Shown one piece after another: positions 50,966-61,863 of a stretch of 64,000 bases of DNA. Every line of letters starts with the position of its first letter. The stretch's first letter is position 1. The notes below the pieces were generated by a model. The model was not told the DNA's origin. It was given only the letters and a program-made list of their open reading frames with translations, and did no database searches. The translations under genes were made by a program, and so were the position numbers. The DNA comes from Prauserella halophila (lineage in GTDB: Bacteria; Actinomycetota; Actinomycetes; Mycobacteriales; Pseudonocardiaceae): assembly GCF_024171895.1 (NCBI RefSeq), contig NZ_JAMTCQ010000009.1:161318-225317 (forward strand), written 5' to 3'.

Positions 50966-52156
50966 ATGATCGACGACGACAAGATCCACAAGGACGGCAG
51001 AGGGCGGAAGAAGGGCCGGAACGAGGCTGCGGCGAACCGTGCTGAGGCGAACGGAGCTGCGGCGAACGGAGCTGAGGCGAACGGAGCTGAGGCGAACGGA
51101 GCTGAGGCGACGGGTGCGGCATCGAACGGTGCAGCGTCGAACGGTGCTGTAACGACGGGCACTGCGTCGAACGGTGCAGCGTCGACGAGTGCTGCTGCGC
51201 AGGCGCGCGGTGAGGAGGGAAAGAGCGGGCTGCGGGCCGCACCGGTCATCGCGGGTGGTGTCGCAGCGACCACCGCGGCCTTCCTGTGCTCGTTCTTCGG
51301 CGTGTACGGGACGGTCATCGGCACCGGCGCGATCAGCGTGCTGAGCACCGTCGGCAGTGAGTTGTACCTGCGTTCGCTACGCAGATCCCGGGAGGCGGCC
51401 AGGCGGGCGAAGGCCCGGGCCGCCGCGCTGACCGAGTCGAAGGGCGGCGGCCGGTCGAAGGGCCGGACCGCCGTGCTGGACGTGCCGGCGGAGTCCCGGC
51501 AGTCCACGGCGACGCAGCAGCCCACGGCGGTGTATCGGCGGCCGACGGCCGTGCCGGGTGCGGTGCCGCACGGATCCGCGGCGGATCCGACGACGCGCCG
51601 GATCCTGTCGAACGCCGATCAGCCGACCGACTATCTCGGCGTGCCGGACCGAGCGGGTACCGCCGAGGGCGGCGAGGCGGGCTCGGCGTCGGACCCGGCG
51701 ACAGGGCGCGGCCTGCTCCGGCGCCGATGGCTGGTGCTGGCGGCGACGAGCGCCGTCGTGTTCGGCATCGGGCTGCTGGTGCTCACCGGTTTCGAGCTGG
51801 TGAAGGGAGAGTCGCTGAACGGTCAGGGGCGCAGCACGGTCGGGGCGATCATCGGAGACCGTGGCCCGTCCGATTCCGGCGACGGTGCCGGGGACGGTCG
51901 CGACGGCGACACGCCTGCGACGACGGAGGGCCGGGCGCCCGCCGAGACCGTGGACCCCAGTGGTGGGGCGACGCCCGGCGAGGACGTGCCGCAGCCCTCG
52001 GAGGAGCAGGGCGGGGGACTGCCGACCGGGGAGCAGTCCGTCGAACCGTCGGAGCCGGCCGGCGAGCCGGAGCCGACGGAGGCCGACGAGCCGACGACGG
52101 CTCCGCCCGAGCAGCCCGCCGAGCCCGAAGCGGGAGACGCCGCTCCCGCCCCCTGA
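50966..52156 (+). CDS. Low-complexity membrane protein
   Basis: A 396-aa protein of unknown function with two membrane segments (APVIAGGVAATTAAFLCSFFGV around residue 93-115 and LVLAATSAVVFGIGLLVLTG around 255-275, runs shortened). The first ~75 residues are a repeat-rich Ala/Asn/Gly/Glu segment (ANGAEANGAEANGAEATGA), followed by IGTGAISVLSTVGSELYLRSLRRSREAARRAK, which looks like a re-entrant or third helix and charged loop. The C-terminal ~100 residues are acidic, Pro/Glu/Gly-rich (PSEPAGEPEPTEADEPTT). Both ends are low-complexity, so only the middle is likely conserved. Confidence 0.6.
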   Translation: MIDDDKIHKDGRGRKKGRNEAAANRAEANGAAANGAEANGAEANGAEATGAASNGAASNGAVTTGTASNGAASTSAAAQARGEEGKSGLRAAPVIAGGVAATTAAFLCSFFGVYGTVIGTGAISVLSTVGSELYLRSLRRSREAARRAKARAAALTESKGGGRSKGRTAVLDVPAESRQSTATQQPTAVYRRPTAVPGAVPHGSAADPTTRRILSNADQPTDYLGVPDRAGTAEGGEAGSASDPATGRGLLRRRWLVLAATSAVVFGIGLLVLTGFELVKGESLNGQGRSTVGAIIGDRGPSDSGDGAGDGRDGDTPATTEGRAPAETVDPSGGATPGEDVPQPSEEQGGGLPTGEQSVEPSEPAGEPEPTEADEPTTAPPEQPAEPEAGDAAPAP

Positions 52157-52373
52157 CCGGGCTGCGCGGCCGTCGCGCTGGGCCGTGGTGCCGGGCCGTG
52201 GTGCCGGGCCGTGGTGCGCGACCGCCGTGCCGTCCGACCCGCTGTGCCGTCCGATCCGCCGTGCCGTCCGATCCGTGGTGCAACCCCGGTGGGGGTTCGC
52301 CGGGATGCGGACGTCTGAGTGCAGAACACGCGGTGCCGAGTGCAGGACACGCGCGAGCTGGATCAGCAGCGAG
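52157..52373. repeat. Convergent junction with stacked 13-, 17- and 21-bp tandem repeats
   Basis: Three different minisatellites follow each other: GGGCCGTGGTGCC (13 bp x3, 52180-52218), a CCGCCGTGCCGTCCGAT-type unit (17 bp x3, 52222-52272), and the 21-bp-period unit at 52317-52353 (two copies, GAGTGCAGAACACGCG and GAGTGCAGGACACGCG). No gene is present between the convergent 52156 and thiE 3' ends. Confidence 0.75.
52317..52353 (+). repeat. 21-bp-period intergenic repeat, two copies
   Basis: GAGTGCAGAACACGCG at 52317 and GAGTGCAGGACACGCG at 52338, spaced 21 bp. Almost identical to the units at 10761 and the reverse complement of those at 18341. Confidence 0.8.
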
Positions 52374-53024
52374 TTAGACCAGCGCGGCGCGGAGGGACGC
52401 GGCGGCGGCCTGCGGGTCGTCGGCGTCGGTGACGGCACGCACCACGACGGCACGGTCGGCACCCGCGGTCCGTACCTCGGGTATGCGCTCGCCGTCGATA
52501 CCGCCGATCGCGAACCAGGGGCGCGGCGCACCGACCGTGCCGGCCACGTCGCGCACCAGGTCGAGTCCGGGGGCGCTGCGGTCCGGCTTGGTCGGCGTCG
52601 GCCAGCACGGGCCGACGCAGAAGTAGTCGACGCCCGGTTCGGACGCCGCGGCGCGAGCCTGGTCGAGCGAGTGGGTCGACCGGCCGATCACGGTGTCCTC
52701 ACCCACGACGCGGCGCGCATGCGGCACCGGCAGGTCGTCCTGGCCGAGGTGCAGCACGTCCGCGCCCGCGGCCAGTGCGATGTCGGCACGGTCGTTGACG
52801 GCCAGCAGCGCGCCGCGGCGGGAGCACACCTCGGCGAGCGTCTCCAGGGCAGCGAGTTCGTCGGCCGCCTCCATCGCGGGCTTCTCACGCAGCTGAACGA
52901 TGTCGACCCCGCCCGCGAGTGCCGCGTCGGCGAACTCCGCGAGGTCGGGGCGCATCGGTGTGCACAGGTACAACCGCGCGTCGGCGAGACGCGCGCGAAT
53001 CCGATCACCGCTGAGGCCGGGCAT
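52374..53024 (-). CDS. thiE: Thiamine-phosphate synthase
   Basis: Joins HMP-PP and the thiazole phosphate to give thiamine phosphate. 216 aa, TIM barrel. Landmarks: [26 protein letters not shown] (pyrophosphate binding), [28 protein letters not shown] (split), [21 protein letters not shown] and WFAIGGIDG. The ATG at 53024 starts the canonical [13 protein letters not shown]; a longer frame to 53111 runs into the riboswitch. It is divergent from thiO, and the mycobacterial genomes have the same thiE / thiO arrangement. Confidence 0.92.
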   Translation of the reverse strand: MPGLSGDRIRARLADARLYLCTPMRPDLAEFADAALAGGVDIVQLREKPAMEAADELAALETLAEVCSRRGALLAVNDRADIALAAGADVLHLGQDDLPVPHARRVVGEDTVIGRSTHSLDQARAAASEPGVDYFCVGPCWPTPTKPDRSAPGLDLVRDVAGTVGAPRPWFAIGGIDGERIPEVRTAGADRAVVVRAVTDADDPQAAAASLRAALV

Positions 53025-53057
53025 GGCATCACGGTAGCGCTCCGCGGTAGGTTGGTG

Positions 53058-53166
53058 GTGTCCGCACGGGAGCCCTGCCGGGCTGAGAGGGAGTACCGGG
53101 CCGAGCCGCATCGGCGCTGACTCCGACCGTGGAACCTGATCCGGATCATGCCGGCGCAGGGAGCGT
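53058..53166 (+). ncRNA. TPP riboswitch upstream of thiOSG
   Basis: Conserved THI-box elements are present in order: GGGAGCCC, GGGCTGAGAGGG, a GC-rich P3 arm, ACCTGATCCGGATCATGCCGG and CGCAGGGAG. The final GGGAG (53159-53163) also serves as the thiO Shine-Dalgarno sequence, so TPP binding would hide it and block translation of thiO. Control by TPP is known for this RNA class. Confidence 0.93.
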
Positions 53167-53173
53167 GAATCGT

Positions 53174-54468
53174 ATGTCCGAGCCTGTCGCTCCGGCTTCC
53201 ACCGCCGGTGCGAACGAGCCTGCCGCCGTGGGCAGCGCGACCGTGGGAGCAGCCATGGGCGCAGCGACCATGAGTACAGCGACCATGAGCGCAGCGACCG
53301 AGGTCGCCGTCGTGGGCGGCGGGGTCATCGGCCTGGCCGTCGCGTGGCGGGCCGCCTCCGCGGGACACCGCGTCACCGTGTTCGACCCTGCGCCGGAGCG
53401 TGCGGCCTCACGGGTCGCCGGTGGCATGCTGGCGCCGGTCACCGAGGCCTGGCCCGGCGAGGAGGAGGTGCTGGCGCTCGGTGAGGAGTCGCTGCGGCGC
53501 TGGCCCGCGTTCGCAGGCGAGCTGGCGGCCTGCGGGCACGATCCCGCCCTGTCGACCTCCGGCACCGTCGTCGCCGCGTTCGACCGTGCCGACGCCGAAA
53601 CCCTGCACACCCTCGCCGGCTACCTGCACGACCTGGGCCGTGAGGCGACGTACGTGCCCGCGCGGCAGCTGCGCAGGACCGAACCCGGGCTGGCAGGCGC
53701 GATCACCGGCGGGCTCGTCGTGCCCGGCGATCTCGCGGTCGACACGCGCCGGCTGCTGGCCGCACTCCGCGCCGCCGCAGCGTCCTGTGGCGCGGTATCC
53801 GGCGGTGCGGTGTCCCGTGGCGCGGTGTCCGGCGGTGCGGCGTCCCGTGGCGTGGTGGAGGTCGCCGAGGAGGTCGTCGGAGTCGAGCCGGGCGTGGTGC
53901 ACACCTCGCGGGGCGCGCATCGGGCCGACGCGATCGTCGTGGCCGCGGGTGCGTGGAGCCGGTCGTTGCTGCCGGAGTCCGGCGCGCACATCCGGCCGCT
54001 GAAAGGCGAGGTGCTGCGGCTGCGCTCGCGGCGCACCACGTTGCCGCCACCGGCCGGCACCGTCCGCGCGATGGTCGAGGGTGAACCCGTCTACCTCGTC
54101 CCGCGTGCCGGGGGCGACTCCGACGACGGCGACCTGGTGGTCGGCGCGACGCAGTACGAGGCGGGGTTCGACACCGCCGTCACGGCGCGCGGCGTGCGGC
54201 GGCTGCTCGACGCCGCCGAGCGCGTGTTCCCCGCGATCGCCGAGTACGAGGTCGTCGAGACCGCCGCGGGCCTGCGGGCGGGCAGCGCCGACAACCTGCC
54301 GCTGCTGGGCGAGGTCGCCGACGGCGTGTACGCCGCGACCGGGCACCACCGCGGCGGCCTGCTGCTGGCACCCGTCACCGCCGACGCCGTCGTCGCGTGG
54401 CTCGCGGGCGCGGCACCACCCCCGGGCGTCGCGGCCGCCCATCCCGACCGTGTGAAGGAGCGGGTCTG

Positions 54469-54469
<1 letters not shown>
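53174..54469 (+). CDS. thiO: Glycine oxidase
   Basis: FAD enzyme that oxidises glycine to the imine needed for thiazole formation. 431 aa from the ATG at 53174; the Rossmann motif [21 protein letters not shown] starts near residue 45 (run shortened), with [29 protein letters not shown], and the C-terminal [19 protein letters not shown] and [13 protein letters not shown]. The ~40-residue N-terminal extension and an internal stretch (~215-235: [19 protein letters not shown]) are built of short DNA repeats. One base overlaps thiS (TGATG). Confidence 0.93.
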
Positions 54470-55465
<996 letters not shown>

Positions 55466-55573
55466 ACGGCCCGGCTCGGGACAGGTTGCGGCCACCCGTC
55501 GCACGTCGTTCTCGTGGCACCGGCGAGGGGAACGTATGGTGAACGCTCACTCCGTGCGACCGAAGGAGCGTAG

Positions 55574-56008
55574 GTGTCCACGCCGAACGACATTCCGCAT
55601 CGGCTGTTCCTGTCCATCGGACGGCTGTCGCGGGCACTGCGGCAGGCCGGCGCGCCCGGCCCCGGCCACGGCGCGATCTCCGCGATGGCGACGCTCGACT
55701 CCCACGGCCCGCTCCGCCTCGGCGACCTCGCGGGGAAGGAGGGTGTCGCCGCGGCCACGATGTCGCGCATCGTGGCGACGCTCGTCGAGACCGGTTACGT
55801 GACCCGCGAACCCGATCCGGTCGATCGCCGCGCCTGGCTCGCCGAGCTCACCGACGAGGGCAGGCGCACGGTCCACGACGTCGAATCGGTGCGGGTTCGT
55901 GAGCTGTGCACCCGGATCGCGCGCCTTTCCGACGACCGCCGAGCCGCACTCGAGGCAGCACTCCCGGCGTTGGAAGCCCTCCTGGACGAGGAGTCCGACC
56001 CGACGTAG
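55574..56008 (+). CDS. MarR-family regulator
   Basis: A 144-aa MarR protein: LFLSIGRLSRALRQAGAPGPGH, then GPLRLGDLAGKEGVAAATMSRIVATL (recognition helix; split) and the wing REPDPVDRRAWLAELTDEGRR. It is not obviously linked to thiamine synthesis. Possible target: itself or a neighbouring transporter outside this window. Its stop codon is followed at once by a 21-bp-period repeat. Confidence 0.85.
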   Translation: MSTPNDIPHRLFLSIGRLSRALRQAGAPGPGHGAISAMATLDSHGPLRLGDLAGKEGVAAATMSRIVATLVETGYVTREPDPVDRRAWLAELTDEGRRTVHDVESVRVRELCTRIARLSDDRRAALEAALPALEALLDEESDPT

Positions 56009-56009
56009 C

Positions 56010-56066
56010 CGCGTGTCCTGCGCCCGGCCCCGCGTGTCCTGCGCCCGGGCGCACGTGTTGCGGATC
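56010..56066 (-). repeat. 21-bp-period intergenic repeat, three copies
   Basis: CGCGTGTCCTGCGCCC at 56010 and 56031 are identical and 21 bp apart; a third degenerate unit starts near 56052. It is the reverse complement of the GAGTGCAGGACACGCG family. It lies between the convergent MarR and thiD genes. Confidence 0.8.
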
Positions 56067-56081
56067 GCGGAGAGTGTGGGG

Positions 56082-56921
56082 TCAGGCCTCGGGGCCGGAC
56101 TCCTCCGGGGCGAGGCGCCAGAAGGCCGAAACGGGGCCGATCTTCGCGCCCATCGGGTAGGAGTGCTCCACCGCCTTGCTCACGAACGCCTTGGCGAACC
56201 GGGCCGCGTCGACCGTCGGCATGCCGCGCGCCAGGCCCGCCGTCAACGCGGACGCCATCGCATCGCCCGCGCCGTGCGTGTGCGGGGTGTCGAGCCGCGG
56301 ACCCGGCAGTTCGACGAACTCGGAGCCGTCGTAGAGCAGGTCGACGCATTCGCTGTCCTGCACCAAATGGCCGCTCTTGACCAGCACGTACCGGGGTCCG
56401 AGCTCGTGCAGCGCGAGCGCGGCGTCGCGCATCCGGGCCCGGCCGGTGACGTCCATGCCGGTAAGCAGGCGCACCTCGTCGAGGTTCGGCGCGAGCACCG
56501 TCGCGCGCGGCAGCAGCCGTTCCCGCAGCGCCGTGAGGCCGCCGTCGTCGAACAGCGGGTGGCCGGTCATCGACGCTGCCACCGGGTCGACGACGAACGG
56601 GACATGACCGTCGCGGCCGATCCCCGCGTCGTCGCAGGCGTCGGCGACCGCGTGGATGATGTCGGCCGAGGCCAGCATGCCTGTCTTGGCGGCGTCGACC
56701 CCCATGTCGCCGGCCACGGCGGCGATCTGCCCCGACACGACGCGTGCCGGGATGTCGGCCCGGTCGTGGACGCCGAGCGTGTTCTGCACCGTCACGGCCG
56801 TCACAGCGACGAGCCCGTGCACTCCGCAGGTCAGGAACGTGCGCAGGTCGGACTGCAGTCCCGCGGCCCCGCCGGAGTCGGAACCGGCGATCGTCAGCGC
56901 GGCAGGAGGTCGGGTGGTCAT
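56082..56921 (-). CDS. thiD: HMP/HMP-P kinase ThiD (first copy)
   Basis: Phosphorylates hydroxymethylpyrimidine (phosphate) for thiamine synthesis. 279-aa ribokinase-fold enzyme: LTIAGSDSGGAAGLQSDLRTF, VTAVTVQNTLGVHD, VAGDMGVDAAKTGMLAS, VPFVVDPVAASMTGHPL, APNLDEVRLLTGMDV, and the catalytic DTPHTHGAGDAMASALTAGLA. Highly similar to the copy upstream at 57237; gene duplication is likely. It has GAGD where the other has GGGD in the anion-hole region. Confidence 0.92.
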   Translation of the reverse strand: MTTRPPAALTIAGSDSGGAAGLQSDLRTFLTCGVHGLVAVTAVTVQNTLGVHDRADIPARVVSGQIAAVAGDMGVDAAKTGMLASADIIHAVADACDDAGIGRDGHVPFVVDPVAASMTGHPLFDDGGLTALRERLLPRATVLAPNLDEVRLLTGMDVTGRARMRDAALALHELGPRYVLVKSGHLVQDSECVDLLYDGSEFVELPGPRLDTPHTHGAGDAMASALTAGLARGMPTVDAARFAKAFVSKAVEHSYPMGAKIGPVSAFWRLAPEESGPEA

Positions 56922-57236
56922 TCCTCCAGTGTCGCGTTCGCCTTCCGGATCAGGCCAGTGGGCGTCGCCATGAACACAGCGTGAACGATCGGTCCTTCCG
57001 GGTCATCGACGGCGCCTGCGACTCGTACTCTGTGAACACCGCGAAAATCGCGGAGACGCACGGGCTCGTGCACAAGCGGAGCCTGCCCTCCGACGGCCTG
57101 TCGTCAACGGCGTCGGTGTCTTCCCCGCTGAGCCGAACACGGGCCCCGGAAGGCACGACACGGACCCCGGAATCCGCAACACGGGCCCCGGAAGGCACGA
57201 CACGGGCCCCGGAATCCGCAACACGGGCCCCGGGGC
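56922..57236. repeat. Region between the two thiD genes with five 21-bp repeats
   Basis: 315 bp without a gene. From 57136 to 57240 five tandem 21-bp units alternate AACACGGGCCCCGGAAGGCAC and GACACGGRCCCCGGAATCCGC, the last unit running into the end of the upstream thiD. A CG-rich segment containing no open frame precedes them. A promoter for the downstream thiD (56921) should lie near 56930-57000 but is not evident. Confidence 0.75.

Positions 57237-57240
<4 letters not shown>
57136..57240 (+). repeat. 21-bp-period intergenic repeat, five copies
   Basis: Units start at 57136, 57157, 57178, 57199 and 57220. Odd and even copies match each other more than their neighbours, so the array probably grew by doubling a 42-bp pair. 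It shares the core RACACGG with the arrays at 45801 and 52317. Confidence 0.85.
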
Positions 57241-59719
<2,479 letters not shown>

Positions 59720-59721
59720 TC

Positions 59722-59822
59722 ACTCCCTACGCTGGCATTATCCAGTCAGGTTCGTGCGGTCGGCGACACCGGGATCGGTCCCAGTCGCCCTCTCAGCCCG
59801 CCAAGGCGCGAGCTCCCGCGTT
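59722..59822 (-). ncRNA. TPP riboswitch upstream of thiC-thiD
   Basis: Minus strand shows, in order, CGCGGGAGCTCGCG, GGCGGGCTGAGAGGGCG, a GACTGGGACCGATCCCGGTGTCG arm (split), GAACCTGACTGGATAATGCCAG and CGTAGGGAGTGAACG. Standard THI-box architecture. The last GGGAG is the likely thiC ribosome-binding site, so control is probably translational. Confidence 0.93.
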
Positions 59823-59873
59823 CGATGTACTTATTCCGACAGGGACGATGCCACCATCGGCCGTGACAAGCAA

Positions 59874-59915
59874 CAGGCGGGCGCCCGCGGATTCCGTCGC
59901 GAACGCCCGCCCTGT
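59874..59915 (-). terminator. Terminator hairpin downstream of def
   Basis: ACAGGCGGGCG pairs with CGCCCGCCCTGT (one bulged C) across a 19-nt loop. It lies 45 bp past the def stop codon and upstream of the thiC riboswitch. Confidence 0.6.
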
Positions 59916-59959
59916 CGTGTTCGGGGAAGGAAATCCCTGGGATTCCGGTACTTCCGGAG

Positions 59960-60526
59960 TCAGGGCTGCGTGGTGGGAAGCCAGTTGTTGCCTGCCACCG
60001 TCCAGTCGTTCTTCTTGAGCATCTTCTTCGCCGCGCGTGCATACCGGCCGATGAGACGGTCGAGGTAGATGTAGCCGTCGAGGTGGTCGGTCTCGTGCTG
60101 CAGGCAGCGGGCGAAGTAGCCGGTGCCTTCGACCTCGATGGTGTTGCCGTCGAGGTCACAGCCGGTCACCTTGGCCCACGACGCCCTGCCCGTCGGGTAT
60201 GCCTCGCCGGGCACGGACAGGCAGCCCTCCCAGTCGTCGTCGGGGTCCGGCATCGTCTCCGGGACGTCGGACGTCTCGAGCTTCGGATTCACCACGACGC
60301 CCTTGTGCCGCACGCCCTCGTCGTCGGGGCAGTCGTACACGAACAGCCGAAGGTCGAGGCCGATCTGGTTGGCCGCCAGCCCGACCCCTTCGGCCGCGTA
60401 CATCGTCTCGAACATGTCGTCGACGAGTGCGGCCAGCTTGTCGTCGTACTCCGTCACCTCGCGGGTGGGGTTGTGCAGCACGGGGTCACCGGCGATGACG
60501 ATGGGATGAATGCTCACGTGCCCCAT
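59960..60526 (-). CDS. def: Peptide deformylase
   Basis: Removes the formyl group from nascent proteins. 188 aa with the three conserved motifs: [19 protein letters not shown] (metal Cys) and QHETDHLDG (HExxH). The ATG at 60526 or the in-frame GTG three codons later ([14 protein letters not shown]) may be the start; the latter aligns better with short actinobacterial PDFs. It is divergent from the DUF3263 gene. def - DUF3263 - LytR_C is also the mycobacterial order (Rv0429c-Rv0431). Confidence 0.94.
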   Translation of the reverse strand: MGHVSIHPIVIAGDPVLHNPTREVTEYDDKLAALVDDMFETMYAAEGVGLAANQIGLDLRLFVYDCPDDEGVRHKGVVVNPKLETSDVPETMPDPDDDWEGCLSVPGEAYPTGRASWAKVTGCDLDGNTIEVEGTGYFARCLQHETDHLDGYIYLDRLIGRYARAAKKMLKKNDWTVAGNNWLPTTQP

Positions 60527-60688
60527 TCAAGCAGGATGGCGGAGCCATTCCTCGAGGGTGGTGGCCGGGCGAGCCGGTCCGGGACGCGCCGGGGCCGGGT
60601 TACACCACCGACGGTGGCCCTGCGTGATGTAATGACACCTGCGGAAACCACATCGGTGTTATTCGCCGGGAACGTTGCGAGGAGTCAC

Positions 60689-61012
60689 ATGGACGCCGCG
60701 GAGTCGACGGAGGGCACGGGTAGATCGTCTTCGCCGACGGGCGGCGCCGAGCCGGGTGAGGCGCTCACGGAGCGGGAGCGGGAAGTGCTCGCGTTCGAAC
60801 GGCAGTGGTGGAAGTACGCGGGCGCGAAGGAACAGGGCATCCGTGAGTTGTTCGCGATGTCGCCGACGCGCTACTACCAGATTCTGAATCGACTTATCGA
60901 CAAGCAGGACGCCATGCGCGCCGACCCGATGCTGGTGAAGCGGCTGCGGAAGGCGCGCGCGTCCCGGCAGCGGGTGCGTGCAGCACGCCGGTTGGGGATT
61001 GAGCTGCCATGA
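60689..61012 (+). CDS. DUF3263 protein
   Basis: A 107-aa actinobacterial protein. The conserved core LTEREREVLAFERQWWKYAGAKEQGIRELF, then SPTRYYQILNRLIDKQDAM (split) and DPMLVKRLRKARASRQRVR, looks like a helix-turn-helix-like fold. GAGGAG lies 7 bases before the ATG. The last base overlaps the next gene (ATGA). Orthologous in position to Rv0430. Function unknown; possible DNA-binding. Confidence 0.85.
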   Translation: MDAAESTEGTGRSSSPTGGAEPGEALTEREREVLAFERQWWKYAGAKEQGIRELFAMSPTRYYQILNRLIDKQDAMRADPMLVKRLRKARASRQRVRAARRLGIELP

Positions 61013-61737
61013 GCATCTTCGACGGTCTGTCCAGGCCTGTGCGCGCCGCCGGGATCGGCCTGCTGGCGGTCGCGGTGATCGCTGCGGTGATCGGCGGGGT
61101 CACGCTGGTGACCGGCGGTGACGACCAGGAGCCTGCGGCGCAGGAGACGTCCGAGACGAACTCGCCGGGTAGCGGAGACGGCGGCCGGTCCGGCTCGCCC
61201 GACGGGCAGCCGGGGTCGGGAGACGGATCGGACGGCTCGGGTGACGGCGCCGACGGCAACGGTTCGGGCGACGGTTCGGGCGACGACGCCGACGGCAACG
61301 GTAGTGACGGCAACGGCAGTGACGGCAGTGACGGCAGTGACGGCAGCGGTGACGGCAGCGGGGGCGAGGACGGAACCGCAGGCGGCTCCGGCGGCAACCG
61401 GGGCGGCAATGGCGCTGACGGGGCCGAGAACCAAAAGGTGAACGTCAAGGCCATGGACGTGCGGGTGTACAACAACAGCACGATCAGCGGACTGGCCCGC
61501 ACGGCAGCCGACGACATGCGTGCCCAGGGCTGGAACGTCGTGGAAGAGGCCAACTACTCCGACGGTGTCATCCCCGAGAGCACCGCGTATTTCCGTCCCG
61601 GCACCGATGAGGAGCACGCAGCCCGCGCACTCGCCGACAGCCTCGGCACCAACGTCGCGAAGCGGTTCGAGGGCATTCAGGACTCGAGCCCGGGCGTCAT
61701 CGTGATCGTGACGAAGGACTACGCCGACAACCGGTGA
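61009..61737 (+). CDS. LytR C-terminal domain protein (VirR-like)
   Basis: A 242-aa membrane-anchored protein: one N-terminal helix (AAGIGLLAVAVIAAVIGGV, residues ~13-33), an unusually long external linker of Gly/Ser/Asp/Asn repeats (~40-145: DGSGDGADGNGSGDGSGDD and similar), and a LytR_C domain (~150-242: VNVKAMDVRVYNNSTISGLA, AQGWNVVEEANYSD, ENTAYFRPGTDEEHAARAL-like TAYFRPGTDEEHAARALA). Mycobacterial Rv0431 (VirR/VirR-like) has the same place and controls vesicle release and envelope. Overlaps DUF3263 by 4 bp. Confidence 0.85.
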   Translation: MSIFDGLSRPVRAAGIGLLAVAVIAAVIGGVTLVTGGDDQEPAAQETSETNSPGSGDGGRSGSPDGQPGSGDGSDGSGDGADGNGSGDGSGDDADGNGSDGNGSDGSDGSDGSGDGSGGEDGTAGGSGGNRGGNGADGAENQKVNVKAMDVRVYNNSTISGLARTAADDMRAQGWNVVEEANYSDGVIPESTAYFRPGTDEEHAARALADSLGTNVAKRFEGIQDSSPGVIVIVTKDYADNR

Positions 61738-61863
61738 CCGCGGCCCACCGGGCGGCACGAGACCCGTCCGGTGGCACGACTCCGCTCGGTACGGCGGCGT
61801 TCCACCACGCGGCACCGGCGTCCACCACTCGGCACCGGAACCGGCGAGGCCTGCCGTGCCCGG

